Assembly: GCA_038049695.1 (NCBI GenBank)
Contig: CP142457.1
Location: forward strand, 64,013,501-64,077,500
DNA length: 64,000 nt
Direction of reading: 5' to 3'
Origin: Cinnamomum chago
Taxonomy: Eukaryota; Streptophyta; Magnoliopsida; Laurales; Lauraceae
Shown here: positions 35,958 to 47,077 of the stretch, one piece after another
Numbering within the stretch: position 1 is the stretch's first letter
Layout: each line of letters opens with the position of its first letter
The notes under the pieces: model-generated
The model's input: the letters and a program-made list of their open reading frames with translations, nothing else
Databases searched by the model: none
What the model was told of the DNA's origin: nothing
Position numbers and translations under genes: made by a program

Positions 35958-36799
35958 CGCAAAATTGTCAATCATCTGGCAAAATTATTTTGAAAGAGAG
36001 AAACAATGCCACTTCCATTGATGAGACGAGTTAGTGGACTCTGGCAAAGTCTTTTCAACTATAACAGGCGGCTTTGAGGAAGAATTCCAAGCAGTGGCAA
36101 TGTCCAATAAACGGAATGCATAAGCTGGCAAAACGTAGAAGAAGAAAAGGCCCATGGTTATTCCCTCATGCGGGGGAATCAATGAGCCAGCCCGTTTGGT
36201 GCTGGTCCAAGTCCATCCCGTTCTATTATTTACAAAGTATAGGCCTAGGTCAATGGTGATCAATGGTTGTCTGGGTTCAAGCCCCAAGCGATGCAAAGAA
36301 TCCTGTAAGTTGACGCAAAAGGCCCATAACTTGATCAGAGTGGAGACGGTGAGAATTGACATCCAAAATCACCCCACAGATTTTAATTTAAGACCCAATT
36401 CCACCCAATGTGCAAAAAAAGCTAAAGTTTTCCTTCTATAACAATATACATGTATTTAGTTTGTAGTCGAAGGATAATCGAGCTAAAATAAACTTCCCAT
36501 TGTAAAGTAAGGAACGTTTTTCTGTGATACCATCTGAATGCTTATGGGTGAAAAGAGGGATGAGTATGACCGCATGTGCATTAAGAGCATGTGCATTAAG
36601 AGTAGATGAGAAATTGTCCCGTCAAATTGTCATCAACACTGGGAATAAAAAGTTTTAACCCTTACTTGAAAGTTTTTCTTTGGGATTTTAATCTAAAGGT
36701 GTATATTTGTAACATGAGTGTTAAATTGGTTGTTACACTCCATCCCGAGTTAATCAAGATTGGACTTGGTTTGTGATCCATGGACCGAATTGATACTTG
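35958..36799. other. Duplicated non-coding segment
   Basis: It matches 59414-60253. A minus-strand open frame of 125 codons (35985-36362) has no recognisable domain, and I do not call it a gene. GCATGTGCATTAAGAG is doubled near 36575-36605. Confidence 0.45.
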
Positions 36800-37076
36800 G
36801 ACCTCTTAGAGATTTTGTTAGGACCTTGTTCACGCAAGGCAAAGCCTAGACAGACACATGCTTTTATTGTTTCCTCTAGTCAGCATAGACACTCACTCGG
36901 TTGTTCTAAGCTCAGCCTTTAGACTGATCATCACTGATAGGAGCTATTTATGAGTGTTGAGTGAGCTATCAACATGAGCTATGTTTTAAACTAACGGTGT
37001 GATGCCGAGTCCAGTCTCCTCGAGTGATGAGTGTGGTGAGATTGTTGAGTGTGATTTGCGGGGCTAGTCATTCCCC
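36800..37076 (+). mobile_element. Fragment of the same chromovirus LTR family
   Basis: Aligns with 13866-14135 of the 5' LTR. Shared blocks include GTTCACGCAAGGCAAAGCCT, CACTCGGTTG, AAGCTCAGCCT, CTGATCATC and GGGGCTAGTCATTCCC-like, with many substitutions. It is an old, truncated LTR piece, fused at 37077 to a truncated hAT MITE. Confidence 0.8.
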
Positions 37077-37212
37077 TCGAATATGAGTTTTCCTATCGGA
37101 ACCGGGTCAAGATCGAACAAAACAGGTTCCGAGTCAAAACCAGAGATGTTATTTAGAAACGGGGCCGGGTCCACTACGGATCCGATCCGGAGACGTCCCG
37201 TTTGCAACCCTA
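37077..37212 (+). mobile_element. Truncated hAT MITE (3' part)
   Basis: Matches the last ~136 bp of the hAT element in the macro-units (AATATGAGTTTTCCTATCGG to CAACCCTA). The 5' three quarters are missing at the junction with the LTR fragment. Confidence 0.8.
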
Positions 37213-38321
37213 TCCGCATCTCTTTCTTTGAGACGGTGGCGGACCTAGGAATTTTATTTGGGTGGGGCTAAAATTTTCTAGAGTTTGTTATAACTTTTTC
37301 CACATCAAATAATGGTGAAAGAGACGATTTGTTACACTTCAGAAAAAAGAAATAAGTAGTTAAAAATCAATTTCTATAATTTCTGTAATTTAATACGTGA
37401 AAGGCCTTTTGATATGATGAATGAAATTGAATAGCTAATATCGTTTAATGGGGTTGCGTGTATAGCATCCTAAACACCCTCTTCATTCTTATATGGGTTT
37501 TATTTTTAATTTTTTTTTGTCTTTATCTCAGGGGTATCCCTACATTTGGTGGGATTGACATTGTCCTAACCGAGCCAACACCCGATTGGGGTATTCTTAT
37601 ATATTTTAACTTGTCTTAGTTTGAGCAACATTGAGCTTTCCAAAGACCCTTGGGCATATACTGAGAAAGAAGAGTAGAATATTACAGTGGAACCAAATAT
37701 ACTATATTATCTCACATTATTAATATTTATTATATATTCAGATTAAGTCATCCTCGATGACTCAAGGAATCACATGTGGGCCATTAACTCTACTAACATT
37801 ATTATAAATATCTTCCAGAGATGGTTGGGACTGCTTTATCCCTCTACAGTTATCAAGACATCATCTCTTCAACTAATCAAATCACCAGAACGTTGACCCA
37901 CTAATCACAACCCAAGGATTCGGTTTTCCAACCACCCAAACAATCTATCGGGAATGAGAATGAAATAAATCTTAAATGATAGAGAGGTAGATTTAAAATA
38001 TAAAGATAGCCCAAAACTCAATTAAAAGATGGGTCCCTTGGCCTTAATATTTCCTAACAAATGATTTAGATCTTTGATTCACGTGCCAATATTTGTTGCT
38101 ATCCCATCTGGTGTGGGCCTTAACCGACAAATGCTAGAGGTTATTTATTGATGAGCTCCACTTGGATGAAATAAATTCGATTAGAAATGGGTCCCATAGA
38201 CAACGAGCGTGTGTGAGAATAAGGTTGAAAAGGAGATATGGGATATTAACTTGGACACGGGAAATGTTTGTATGAGCTGCATCTATACCGGTGCTATTAG
38301 GAGCGGTAAAGTCGCATTTTT

Positions 38322-38430
38322 CACTTTTCCTCCTCTCTGAGCGGAGGAAAAGTGGCGCTGCAGCTTTACCACTGCTATAGAAGGCGGTAAAGTTGCATTT
38401 TCCACTTTTCCTCCTCTCTGAGAGGAGGAA
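38322..38430 (+). repeat. Paired hairpins in macro-unit A
   Basis: CACTTTTCCTCC and GGAGGAAAAGTG form a 12 bp stem (38322-38354), enclosed by GGTAAAG..CTTTACC. The second is TTCCTCCTCTC with GAGAGGAGGAA (38408-38430), a perfect 11 bp arm palindrome. Both recur near 41920-42015, 53130-53240, 56005-56110 and 61770-61880, with a little decay. Confidence 0.85.
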
Positions 38431-39687
38431 ATCTAGACTGAAGCGGTCATGTTGTTAAAACCGATTTTTTTCCTTTTTTTTTTTCTTTTTACATCTTGAT
38501 CTGGTCACGGGTAGGGGCATAGGTCCAAACAATATGTTATGGTTGGCCATGTATAATGAACTTTTAAATAGAATAATATTAAATCACAACAAATACACGA
38601 TATATTTCTTGTTTGGTAAATTTACTTTACTTGTGAAGTGAAGTTAATGGTTAATATAAGAGAGGAAAAAAAGTAAAGGTTTGGTGAAACCAAAAGGTGA
38701 GAGATCAGTTTTTTGAGATTTCCTTTTAGAAGGAAGAACTTTTTTATTTATAAGGGTGCTCGTGGATCGGGCCGGGCCCCTTTTGGTTGGGAATGAGGTT
38801 TAGGTTATAATAGGTGGGTCGTGCTCAATTTTCTTTTAATTGAACTAAGTCGTTGAGAGAGGGAATACCAGTCCGGCCCAAATATACATATAATTATGAG
38901 GGAGGGAGTAGTGAGGGGGGGCCTCAAACCCGTGACCTCTCACAGATGGTGATATGATCAGACCGGTTAAGTTGGCTTTGGAAACAGTAAGAAACTCATT
39001 TCTATGTTTCTATAAGTCTAACATAGGTCGGGCTCTGGTTTCATCATTTTCGTGCAGGCTAGGCTCTGGCTCGCAACTTCGGGCCCGGCCGAAGCTTCGG
39101 CAAAGCTTAGGCTTCTAGTTTAAATGTCGGGCCGTTTTGGGCATTCCTCAGCCTAGCCCAGCGTGGTCCGGGAAAATGCCCATTTTTTATTTTTTTTTCA
39201 TATTCAGATTCTTGAGAATATATCTTTTTATATATTTTTTTTTGTTAAATGGACGAGGTGGTTTTAAAAATTTACAGTCTTTTGATTTGATGCGCTTTTT
39301 TTTTTCTCTCTTGAATTAAGCCTTCACTTTACTTCACTGGTAAAGTATGTTCACCAAATATGAAGTAGATAGCGAGTGAGAAGTGAACAAATAGGGTGGT
39401 GTTCACTCGTGATTAAATCCTACAGTAAATAATCAATATCATCTGGGTTTTTATAATATATGAGAGAGACCGGTTTCCAATTCAATCTTAAAGCTGATTT
39501 TTTATTCAATTTTGACCATCTTCCATATTTTGACTGTCTTAATGACGGATAAAGAGTTTCTTAGCCAAAATGGGTGGTGATAAATGGAGCCCTCTTTCCA
39601 ATTTTAACTTACTTACTGATAAGAGAACTTTAGCTGAAGTAGGCTAAGGAGAAAATCCATAAATGTCCCTCGTGGTTGGGTAACTCC

Positions 39688-40232
39688 TCCACATCTAGGG
39701 TTGCAAACGGGTATCCGACTCTCCGGTTACTCGGAAGTTCAGAACTGCAAAAAGGGGGGTCTGGAACCTATTTTAGGTTCCGATTCAAGAACGGGTCCGG
39801 GTTCGGAACCCAATTTTGGGTCCGATTGATAAATGGGTTCGGTTCCGGGTCCGTTCAGGTTCCGACACGTGGACATGGGACCCAGATGAGCCTTTAATTT
39901 TGCAAATAAAACATCAAATTCAGCTTTTTTTTGGGGGCATTTTTAGGGATAATACTTGATGTAGTAGTCGTGATGCATCGTTAAAAGTTGAATAATTAGC
40001 TTATTTTAATAAAAAAGGAAGAATAAAGGGAAATTAGAATCGATTTTGGAAATAAATTACAGTCCTCTAGATGGACTCGGTTCTGAAATCGAATATGAGT
40101 TTTCCTATCGGAACCGGGTCTAGATCCAACAAAACAGGTTCCGAGTCAAAACCAGAGACGTTATTTAGAAACGGGGCCGGGTCCACTACGGATCATATCC
40201 GGAGACGTCCCGTTTGGAACCCTATCCACATC
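39688..40232 (+). mobile_element. hAT-type MITE in unit A, with TSD TCCACATC
   Basis: The element (39696-40224, 529 bp) starts TAGGGTTGCAAACGGG and ends with the inverse of TAGGGTTCCAAACGGG. It is flanked by an exact 8 bp duplication TCCACATC (39688-39695, 40225-40232). Eight-base duplications and TAGGG-type ends define plant hAT elements. The interior is rich in GGTTCCG/GGGTCCGG motifs and codes for nothing. Confidence 0.9.
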
Positions 40233-40275
40233 TCTTTCTTTGAGACGGTGGCGGACCTAGGAATTTTATTTGGGC

Positions 40276-40864
40276 GAGGAGGAAGATGAAGGCGTCCGGG
40301 GCTGCTGCGAGCTCTTGGCGATGCTGCTGTGGTCGTCGTGCAGTGGAGAGGGATGGAAAGATAGAGGAGATGGGCTCTGGAGAGGGCAATGGAGGCGGGA
40401 GAGAGAAATGAGTGAGCAGAGGGAGAGGGCGATGGAGGCGGGAGAGAAAGAAATGAGAGAGGAGAGGGAAATGGGAATTTCTTTAGGAGAGAACGAAAAC
40501 GCGGGAAAGGAAAATTTCACAGGCGGGAGAGGGGAGTAAAAACCATGACCTTTTGCGGCGAGAAAAGAAAAATGCCGGGAAAGGTGTAACCGATATAAAA
40601 TGTCATAGGCTACAATGTTACGGCGTGCAAGTGTAGGTATTACGGTGTGCGATGAAAGCCGTAAAAGGGTATTCATTTACGACCCGCATATGGTGCTGTA
40701 ATTGACACTCATTTACGACGCGAGACACGCACGCCGTTAAAAAGAGTAAAAAAAGAATTTTTACGACCCGCATTTCAGGCACGCCGTAATTTTATATCAT
40801 TTACGACGTGCACCTGATGCAAGCCGTAATTTGCACGCCGTAAAAACCCTGTTTTGGCGTAGTG
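40276..40864 (+). mobile_element. 5'-truncated CACTA-like fragment ending GGCGTAGTG
   Basis: The right end is the inverse of CACTACGCC, with subterminal repeats built from TTACGGCGTGC/GCACGCCGTAA (40610-40860). The left part is a GC-rich purine-biased stretch (40276-40545), possibly captured 5' gene sequence. No left terminus is present. It replaces the first ~17 bp of macro-unit B. Confidence 0.75.
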
Positions 40865-43725
40865 TTTGCTAGACCATTTTCCACATCAAATAATGGTGAA
40901 AGAGAAGATTTGTTGCACTTCAGAAAAAAGAAATAAGTAGTTAAAAATTAATTTCTATAATTTCTGTAATTTAATACGTGAAAGCCCTTTTGATATGATG
41001 AATGAAATTGAATAGCTAATACCGTTTAATGGGGTTGCGTGTATAGCATCCTAAACACCCTCTTCATTCTTATATGGGTTTTATTTATTTATTTATTTAT
41101 TTGTCTTTATCTCAGGGGTATCCCTACATTTGGGGGGGATTGACAGTGTCCTAACCGAGCCAACACCCGGTTGGGGTATTCTTATATATTTTAACTTGTC
41201 TTAGTTTGAGCAACATTCAGCTTTCCAAAGACCCTTGGGCATATACTGAGAAAGAAGAGTAGAATATTACAGTGGAACCAATTATACTATGTTATCTCAC
41301 ATTATTAATATTTATTATATATTCACATTAAGTCATCCTCGATGACTCAAGGAATCACATGTGGGCCATTAACACTGCTAACATTATTATAAATATCTTC
41401 CAGAGATGGTGGGGACTGCTTTATCCCTCTACAGTTATCAAGACATCATCTCTTCAACTAATCAAATCACCAGAACGTTGACCCTCTAATTACAACCCAT
41501 GGATTCGGTTTTCCAACCATCCAAACAATCTATTGGGAATGAGAATGAAATAAATCTTAAATGATAGAGAGGTAGATTTAAAATCTAAAGATAGCCCAAA
41601 ACTCAATTAAAAGATGGGTCCCTTGGCCTTAATATTTCCTAACAAATGATTTAGATCTTTGATTCATGTGCCAATCTTTGTTGCTATCCCATCTGGTGTG
41701 GGCCTTAACCGACAAATGCTAGAGGTTATTTATTGATGAGCTCCACTTGGATGAAATAAATTCGATTAGAAATGGGCCCCATAGACAACGAACGTGTGTG
41801 AGAATAAGGTTGAAAAGGAGATACGTGATATTAACTTAGACACTAGAAAGGTTTGTAGGAGCTGTATCTATACCGGTGCTATTAGGGGCGGTAAAGTCAA
41901 CTTTTCCACTTTTCCTCCTCTCTGAACGGAGGAAAGGTGGCGCTGCAGCTTTACCGCTGCTATGAACGACGGTGAAGTTGCATTTTCCACTTTTCCTCCT
42001 CTCTGAGAGGAGGAAATCTGGACTGAAGCAGTCTTGTTGTTAAAACCGATTTTTTTCCTTTTTTTTTCTTTTTACATCTTGATCTGGTCACGGGTAGGGG
42101 CATAGGTCCAAACAATATGTTATGGTTTGCCATGTATAATTAACTTTTAAATAGAATAATATTAAATCACAACAAATACACGATATATTTCTTGTTTGGT
42201 AAATTTACTTTACTTGTGAAGTGAAGTTAATGGTTAATATAAGAGAGCAAAAAAAAGTAAAGGTTCGGTGAAACCAAAAGGTGAGAGATCAGTTTTTTGA
42301 GATTCCCTTTTAGAAGGAAGAGCTTTTGTATTTATAAGGGTGCTCGTGGATCGGGAAGGCAAATTTTGGTTGGGAATGGCGTTTAGGCTATAATAGGTGG
42401 GTCGTGCTCAATTTTCTTTTATTTGAACTAAGTCGTTGAGAGAGGGAATACCAGCCCGACCCAAATATACAAATAATTATGAGGGAGGGAGTAGTGAGGG
42501 GGGGCCTCAAACCTGGCTTGTAACTTCGCGCCCGGCCGAGGCTTCGGCAAAGCTTAGACCTCTAGTTTAAAAGTTAGGCCGTTTTGGGCATTCCTCAGCC
42601 TAGCCCAGCGTGGTCCGGGAAAACGTCCATTTTTTATTTTTTTTTCATTCGGATTCTTGAGAATATATCTTTTTATAAATATATTTTTTGTTAAATGGAC
42701 GAGGTGGTTTTTGAAATTTACAATCTTTTGATTTGACCCGCTCTTTTTTTTTTCTCTCTTGAATTAAGCCTTCACTTTACTTCACTGGTAAAGTATGTTC
42801 ACCAAATATGAAGTAGATAGCGAGTGAGAAGTGAACAAATAGGGTGGTGTTCACTCGTGATTAAATCTTGCAGTAAATAATCAATATCATCTGGGTTTTT
42901 ATAATATATGAGAGAGACCGGTTTCCAATTCAATCTTAAAGCAGATTTTTTATTTAGTTTTGACCATCTTCCTTATTTTGACTGTCTTAATGACGGATAA
43001 AGAGTTTCTTAGCCAAAATGGGTGGTGATACATGGAGCCCTCTTTCCAATTTTAACTCGCTTAGTGATAAGAGAACTTTAGCTGAAGTAGGCTAAGGAGA
43101 AAATCCTTAAATGTCCCTCGTAGTTGGGTAACTCTTCCACATCTAGGGTTGCAAACGGGTATCCGACTCTCCGATTACTCGGAAGTTCGGAACTGCAAAA
43201 AAGGGGGTCTGGAACCTATTTTAGGTTCCGTTTCAAGAACGGGTCCGGGTTCGGAACCCAATTTTGGGTCTGATTGATAAATGGGTTCGGTTCCGGGTCC
43301 GTTCAGGTTCCGACACGTGGACATGGTACCCAGATGAGCCTTTAATTTTGCAAATAAAACATCAAATTCAGCTTTTTTTTTGGGCATTTTTAGGGATAAT
43401 ACTTGATGTAGTAGTCGTGATGCACCGTTAAAAGTTGAATAATTTGCTTATTTTAATAATAAAAGAAGAATAAAGGGAAATTAGAATCTATTTTGGAAAT
43501 AAATTACAGTCCTCTAGATGTACCCGGTTCCGAAATCGAATATGAGTTTTCCTATCGGAACCGGGTCTAGATCCAACAAAACAGGTTCCGAGTTAAAACC
43601 AGAGACGTTATTTAAAAACGGGGCCGGGTCCACTACGGATCCGATCCGGAGACGTCCCGTTTGGAACCCTATCCACATGTCTTTCTTTGAGATGATGACG
43701 GACCTAGGAATTTTATTTGGGCGGG
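40865..43725 (+). repeat. Macro-unit B (~2.9 kb)
   Basis: Near copy of unit A lacking the ~145 bp segment (GCCTCAAACC joined to TGGCTTGTAAC near 42515). Contains the paired hairpins and its own hAT MITE (43144-43671). Non-coding. Confidence 0.9.
43136..43679 (+). mobile_element. hAT-type MITE in unit B
   Basis: Element 43144-43671 (528 bp), same ends as in unit A. Flanking duplications are TCCACATC and TCCACATG, one substitution apart, at the same macro-unit position. Confidence 0.9.
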
Positions 43726-44133
43726 GCTAAAATTTTCTAGAGTTTGCTAGACCATTTTCCACTTCAAATAATGGTGAAAGAGAAGATTTGTTGCACTTCA
43801 GAAAAAAGAAATAAGTAGTTAAAAATCAATTTCTATAATTTCTGTAATTTAATACGTGAAAGGCCTTTTGATATGATGAATGAAATTGAATAGCTAATAC
43901 CGTTTAATGGGGTTGCGTGTATAGCATCCTAAACACCCTCTTCATTCTTATATGGGTTTTATTTATTTATTTAATTTTTTGTCTTTATCTCAGGGGTATC
44001 CCTACATTAGGTGGGATTGACAGTGTCCTAACCGAGCCAACACCCGGTTGGGGTATTCTTATATATTTTAACTTGTCTTAGTTTGAGTAACATTGAGCTT
44101 TCCAAAGACCGTTGGGCATATACGGAGAAAGAA

Positions 44134-44136
44134 GAG
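44134..44136 (+). repeat. CACTA target-site duplication, left (GAG)
   Basis: Uninterrupted units read GAAGAGTAGAATATT. Here GAG precedes the CACTA terminus and again follows it at 52484-52486. The 3 bp duplication is the CACTA hallmark. Confidence 0.9.
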
Positions 44137-44517
44137 CACTACAAAAAAAGGACTTTTAGTCTCGCTTTTAAATTGAGCTTTTGTGTCGCTTTTACAATAA
44201 AGTGACACAGTATGGTCTGATGTGTCACTTTAGAGGAGGAGTAAACGAGGAGGAGGTTTGTTGTGTCACTTTTCCCAATAACGCGACACACAAAACAAAT
44301 TTATGTCTCGTTTTATTTTTAAAGTGACACTAGCGGAGCAAATTTTTAAAATAATTCAAACTAAATATTGAGGATGGTTTTCCCCACTAAACAAAAGTGA
44401 CACAAGAAGTGTTCTTTTCTTCACTAGACCAAATCAATTCTCTTTTGTTGTTGTTTTTCCAACTCTTTTGGCATTTCAAGGGTAAGGGTTTCTACAGCAA
44501 ATTAGATTCGATCTGCA

Positions 44518-44595
44518 ATGGCGATGGCTGCTACTCTGCGACGCGAAGGGAGGCGTCTCCTTCCGATCATCTCCTCTTCTCCCAACCCATCTTGA
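44518..44595 (+). pseudogene. Possible mitochondrial ATP synthase gamma presequence exon
   Basis: A 25-codon open stretch starts MAMAATLRREGRRLLP, followed by Ser/Pro-rich residues and a TGA at 44593. The Met-Ala-Met-Ala/LRREGRRL pattern resembles the presequence of plant mitochondrial ATP synthase subunit gamma. Only this end is present and it is interrupted. The recognition is from memory and weak; any mitochondrial presequence would look similar. Confidence 0.35.
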
Positions 44596-45240
44596 TCGGC
44601 GCTTCTCTCAGAGTAAGATCAACATCAGAAACCCCATTCTTTCTTTATCTCTTCTCCCCTTTCCTGCGCACGCCAATCTTCACCTCTGCCTCTATACCTG
44701 CACATGCTGCGCTCCTCCTTCCTCGCCCCCTCTCCTCCACTGCTCACTCTCCTTGGCTCTCTCCTCCTCTCCCTATCCTTCCCTGCTCTCCTTTTCCCCT
44801 GCTTCCTCCTTTCTTCCACCCTGCATCGCCTTCTTCCTCCGCTCCCTGTCTCCCTCCGCCCAGAGCTCTTCCTATTCCTTTCCTTCTCCATTGTTCCTCT
44901 CACCCTCTTCTTCCTCTATCTTTCCTCGCTCTCCTCTCCCCTGCGGATCTGCACCCACTGCAACTCTCCTTTTATTTTTCTTCTTTCTTCTCTTCCTCTA
45001 CTTCCCCATCTTCTGCTTTCCCTTCTCCATCTCATTGATGCACCTGCACAAACCTACTCCGCTGCACTACGCCGTTTTCTCTATCTATCTCGATCGTTCT
45101 CTTTATGGGGTAGAGGATTGGGTGGGGTTTTCGGCTGGGGTCTCAGATGGGGTGTGGGTGAAAGGGGTTTTAGCTTTACAGAGGTGGGGTTCAGGCTTTG
45201 AGTGGTTCGAGATTGAAAGGGGTTAGATATGGTAATTTGG
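44596..45240. other. Pyrimidine-rich tract inside the CACTA element
   Basis: Strongly C/T-biased sequence (CTCCTC, TTCCTC), probably captured 5' leader DNA of a gene. Several frames stay open through it on both strands because of the bias; none is protein-like. From 45110 it turns into G/T-rich DNA. Confidence 0.5.
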
Positions 45241-45919
45241 GTTCTCATTTGCTATTAAGGGGAGGCTTTTTTTTTCTGCCAAATCTATCTCTCCCCTTTG
45301 CTGTTAGGGTTTTTTTCCCCATCACTGCAACGCCCTGTCTTTCATAATCATCATATACAAACCACACCTTTTTCCCTTCTTGAGTAACATCTGCAATGAT
45401 GTTTTCTTATTTTATCAGGTAAGACCATTGAAAACATGGGTTTTTGTTTGTTCTTCTAATTTTGAAGACCCAATTCATGTTTTTTATGTTGGCAGTGAGA
45501 ATCCATAGCAGTCGATTAGCACTTAGGTTGTTTTAAATTTTAATTTGAAACCTGGTGATGGCTATTTAATGAGAATTCATTCCTAAATAAATATGGAATT
45601 TTGTTTTTTCTTCCAATGTTGATGAAACAATTTCATGTTTTTGTTGTTCTTCTAATTTTGATGACCCATTTTTTATGCTTTTGATGTCAGCACTAAGAAT
45701 CTAAGGTTGCCCATCTGTAATTTGGTATCTAAGGTTGCCCATCTGTAAGTGCTTTGCTTTCCATTATTATTCTCCTTTTTTTTCTCATGTTTGTGGTTGA
45801 TTTATCCAATTCAGTTCTTTTACTTGATATGAGTACTCTTCTTTTCCTTTCTTTCTTTCTATTTCTTTTGAACTATATTTGATATATCTCTCTTTTCTTC
45901 TTTTTATATGCACGAGCAG
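45241..45919. other. Intron-like spacer in the CACTA element
   Basis: T-rich, with a duplicated ATCTAAGGTTGCCCATCTGTAA motif (near 45700-45745). No exon recognised. Confidence 0.4.
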
Positions 45920-45997
45920 CTTCTTGCAGTGATTCTGCCAGTTGCAGGCTTATGTGCTTTCTTGTGGTTTGCTGGCAGAGATATTGGTCAAGGCAGT
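45920..45997 (+). pseudogene. Captured exon, hydrophobic, unidentified
   Basis: A 78 bp stretch between CGAGCAG and GTAAGG reads LLAVILPVAGLCAFLWFAGR then DIGQGS. It is 26 residues with membrane-segment composition and proper splice borders. I do not recognise the family. Confidence 0.4.
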
Positions 45998-46845
45998 GTA
46001 AGGACCCTTCCACATACAACTCTTCTTCTAACATTAAGAAGTATTGCCTGTTGTATTATAGTCTTAATTTTCATCTTACATTTCAGCCTTCCAGAGAAAA
46101 TTGGAAATATGATTCACTGTTTACAATAAAATTTTTTTAATGGTCTGTTTACAATAATGTTACATCTTGGCTGAGATGTTACGGTGTGTTTTTCCAGTAG
46201 TCTTTTAACTATCAGTTCATTAGATGCTTCATGATTAACTGATATGATATCATTCACATACATTTAAACCTATGTTTGTGTTGTATGGATTCTTTTCAAT
46301 GATGAAAGAAGTGTTAGAAGTAATATATATTTTGTTCCTATGTCTTTGGATATTACTTTTGATTAGTTAATTTTAATGGACCATCTGAGCAGTTCAAAAA
46401 TGAACCACCTTGTGGATGTGTTAATAGGTTTTAAATGGTCAATTGGAACTGTGACTATCCAATCTTTCAACCACTTTTTCGAGGGTGCAGAAAATTTGTT
46501 TTGAAACTGCTTGACCCAAATTTTAGTTTGATTGTAGGGATCTGTTTGGTTTATTGTGTTGATATTATTGTCATTGCACATCTTATCCTATAGAATTTGG
46601 ATTTACCAAAGGTTAGATGTCTGGTTGACCACACAGGTCACACCCTCTAATCTTGAAACATGATACATCTCTTGATTCCCAATATTAAATCCTTATACTG
46701 TTAGCAATTTCCATTCTGATATTGAATATGCAATGGAATTTCTTTTTACCATCACATTCACTTGCCGTGTTGCCTGTGATGATGTCTCATGAAGGTATAA
46801 ACCATAATTTTCATGACATTTAAAATTTTTGTGTTTTCTTAGCAG
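45998..46845. other. Intron-like spacer
   Basis: AT-rich, no exon seen. It runs from the donor of the preceding fragment to the acceptor TTAGCAG at 46839-46845. Confidence 0.4.
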
Positions 46846-47077
46846 GAAGCAAGGCCTTTTTTGTTGACTGCACATGAAGCTTTGCTCGGAGCCTGGGATC
46901 TGTTATCATTTCTTAGTGATCTTAAGAGAGATGGATGTCATTTAGGAAACAAAGGTTCATCACATGAAAGAAAAGATAATGAACTGTCTTTTGTTGGTCT
47001 TGGAAGTGTTTGGCAAGCACCCCTCTATGAGATGTCTCTGTATTTCTTTTCCCAAAAGAAACAAGGGGGAGATGAAG
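46846..47077 (+). pseudogene. Captured exon, unidentified protein
   Basis: Between AGCAG and GTCAGT, 77 open codons read EARPFLLTAHEALLGAWDLL, then FLSDLKRDGCH, and later SFVGLGSVWQAPLYEMSLYF. It has protein-like composition and exon-like borders. I cannot name the gene. It could belong with the 45920-45997 exon. Confidence 0.45.

Larger units (their letters stand above)
34723..37266 (+). repeat. Segmental duplication, copy 1 (unique part)
   Basis: From GACCAATTGAGG at 34723 onward the sequence matches 57956 onward, almost base for base, apart from different MITEs in a TA tract and a few substitutions. The match continues through macro-unit A to about 40275. Short open frames on both strands (for example 35044-35337) do not resemble known proteins. 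I call no gene here. Confidence 0.9.
37267..40275 (+). repeat. Macro-unit A (~3.0 kb) of a tandem array
   Basis: It starts GCTAAAATTTTCTAGAG and ends GGACCTAGGAATTTTATTTG. It contains a double hairpin (38322-38430), a GC-rich GGGCCCGGCCGAAGCTTCGG block, and a hAT MITE (39696-40224). Non-coding. It corresponds to unit A' (60721-63727). Units A, A' and D keep a ~145 bp segment (around 38930-39070) that is deleted in B and C. Confidence 0.9.

Noticed and set aside
35985..36362. Minus-strand open frame of 125 codons (also 59439-59816)
   Set aside because: No domain, and identical status in the duplicate is expected. Composition resembles translated non-coding DNA.
39676..39897. 73-codon frame repeated in every macro-unit (MGNSSTSRVANGYP type)
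   Set aside because: It is the inner sequence of the hAT MITE, present in all copies because the unit is repeated; not a gene family.
40266..40676. Open frames on both strands at the start of the CACTACGCC fragment
   Set aside because: Purine-rich simple composition explains them, and no start or domain is credible.
44397..45226. Long Ser/Leu/Pro-rich open frames inside the CACTA element
   Set aside because: The tract is strongly pyrimidine-biased, so stops are rare in every frame. Likely a captured 5' leader, not coding.
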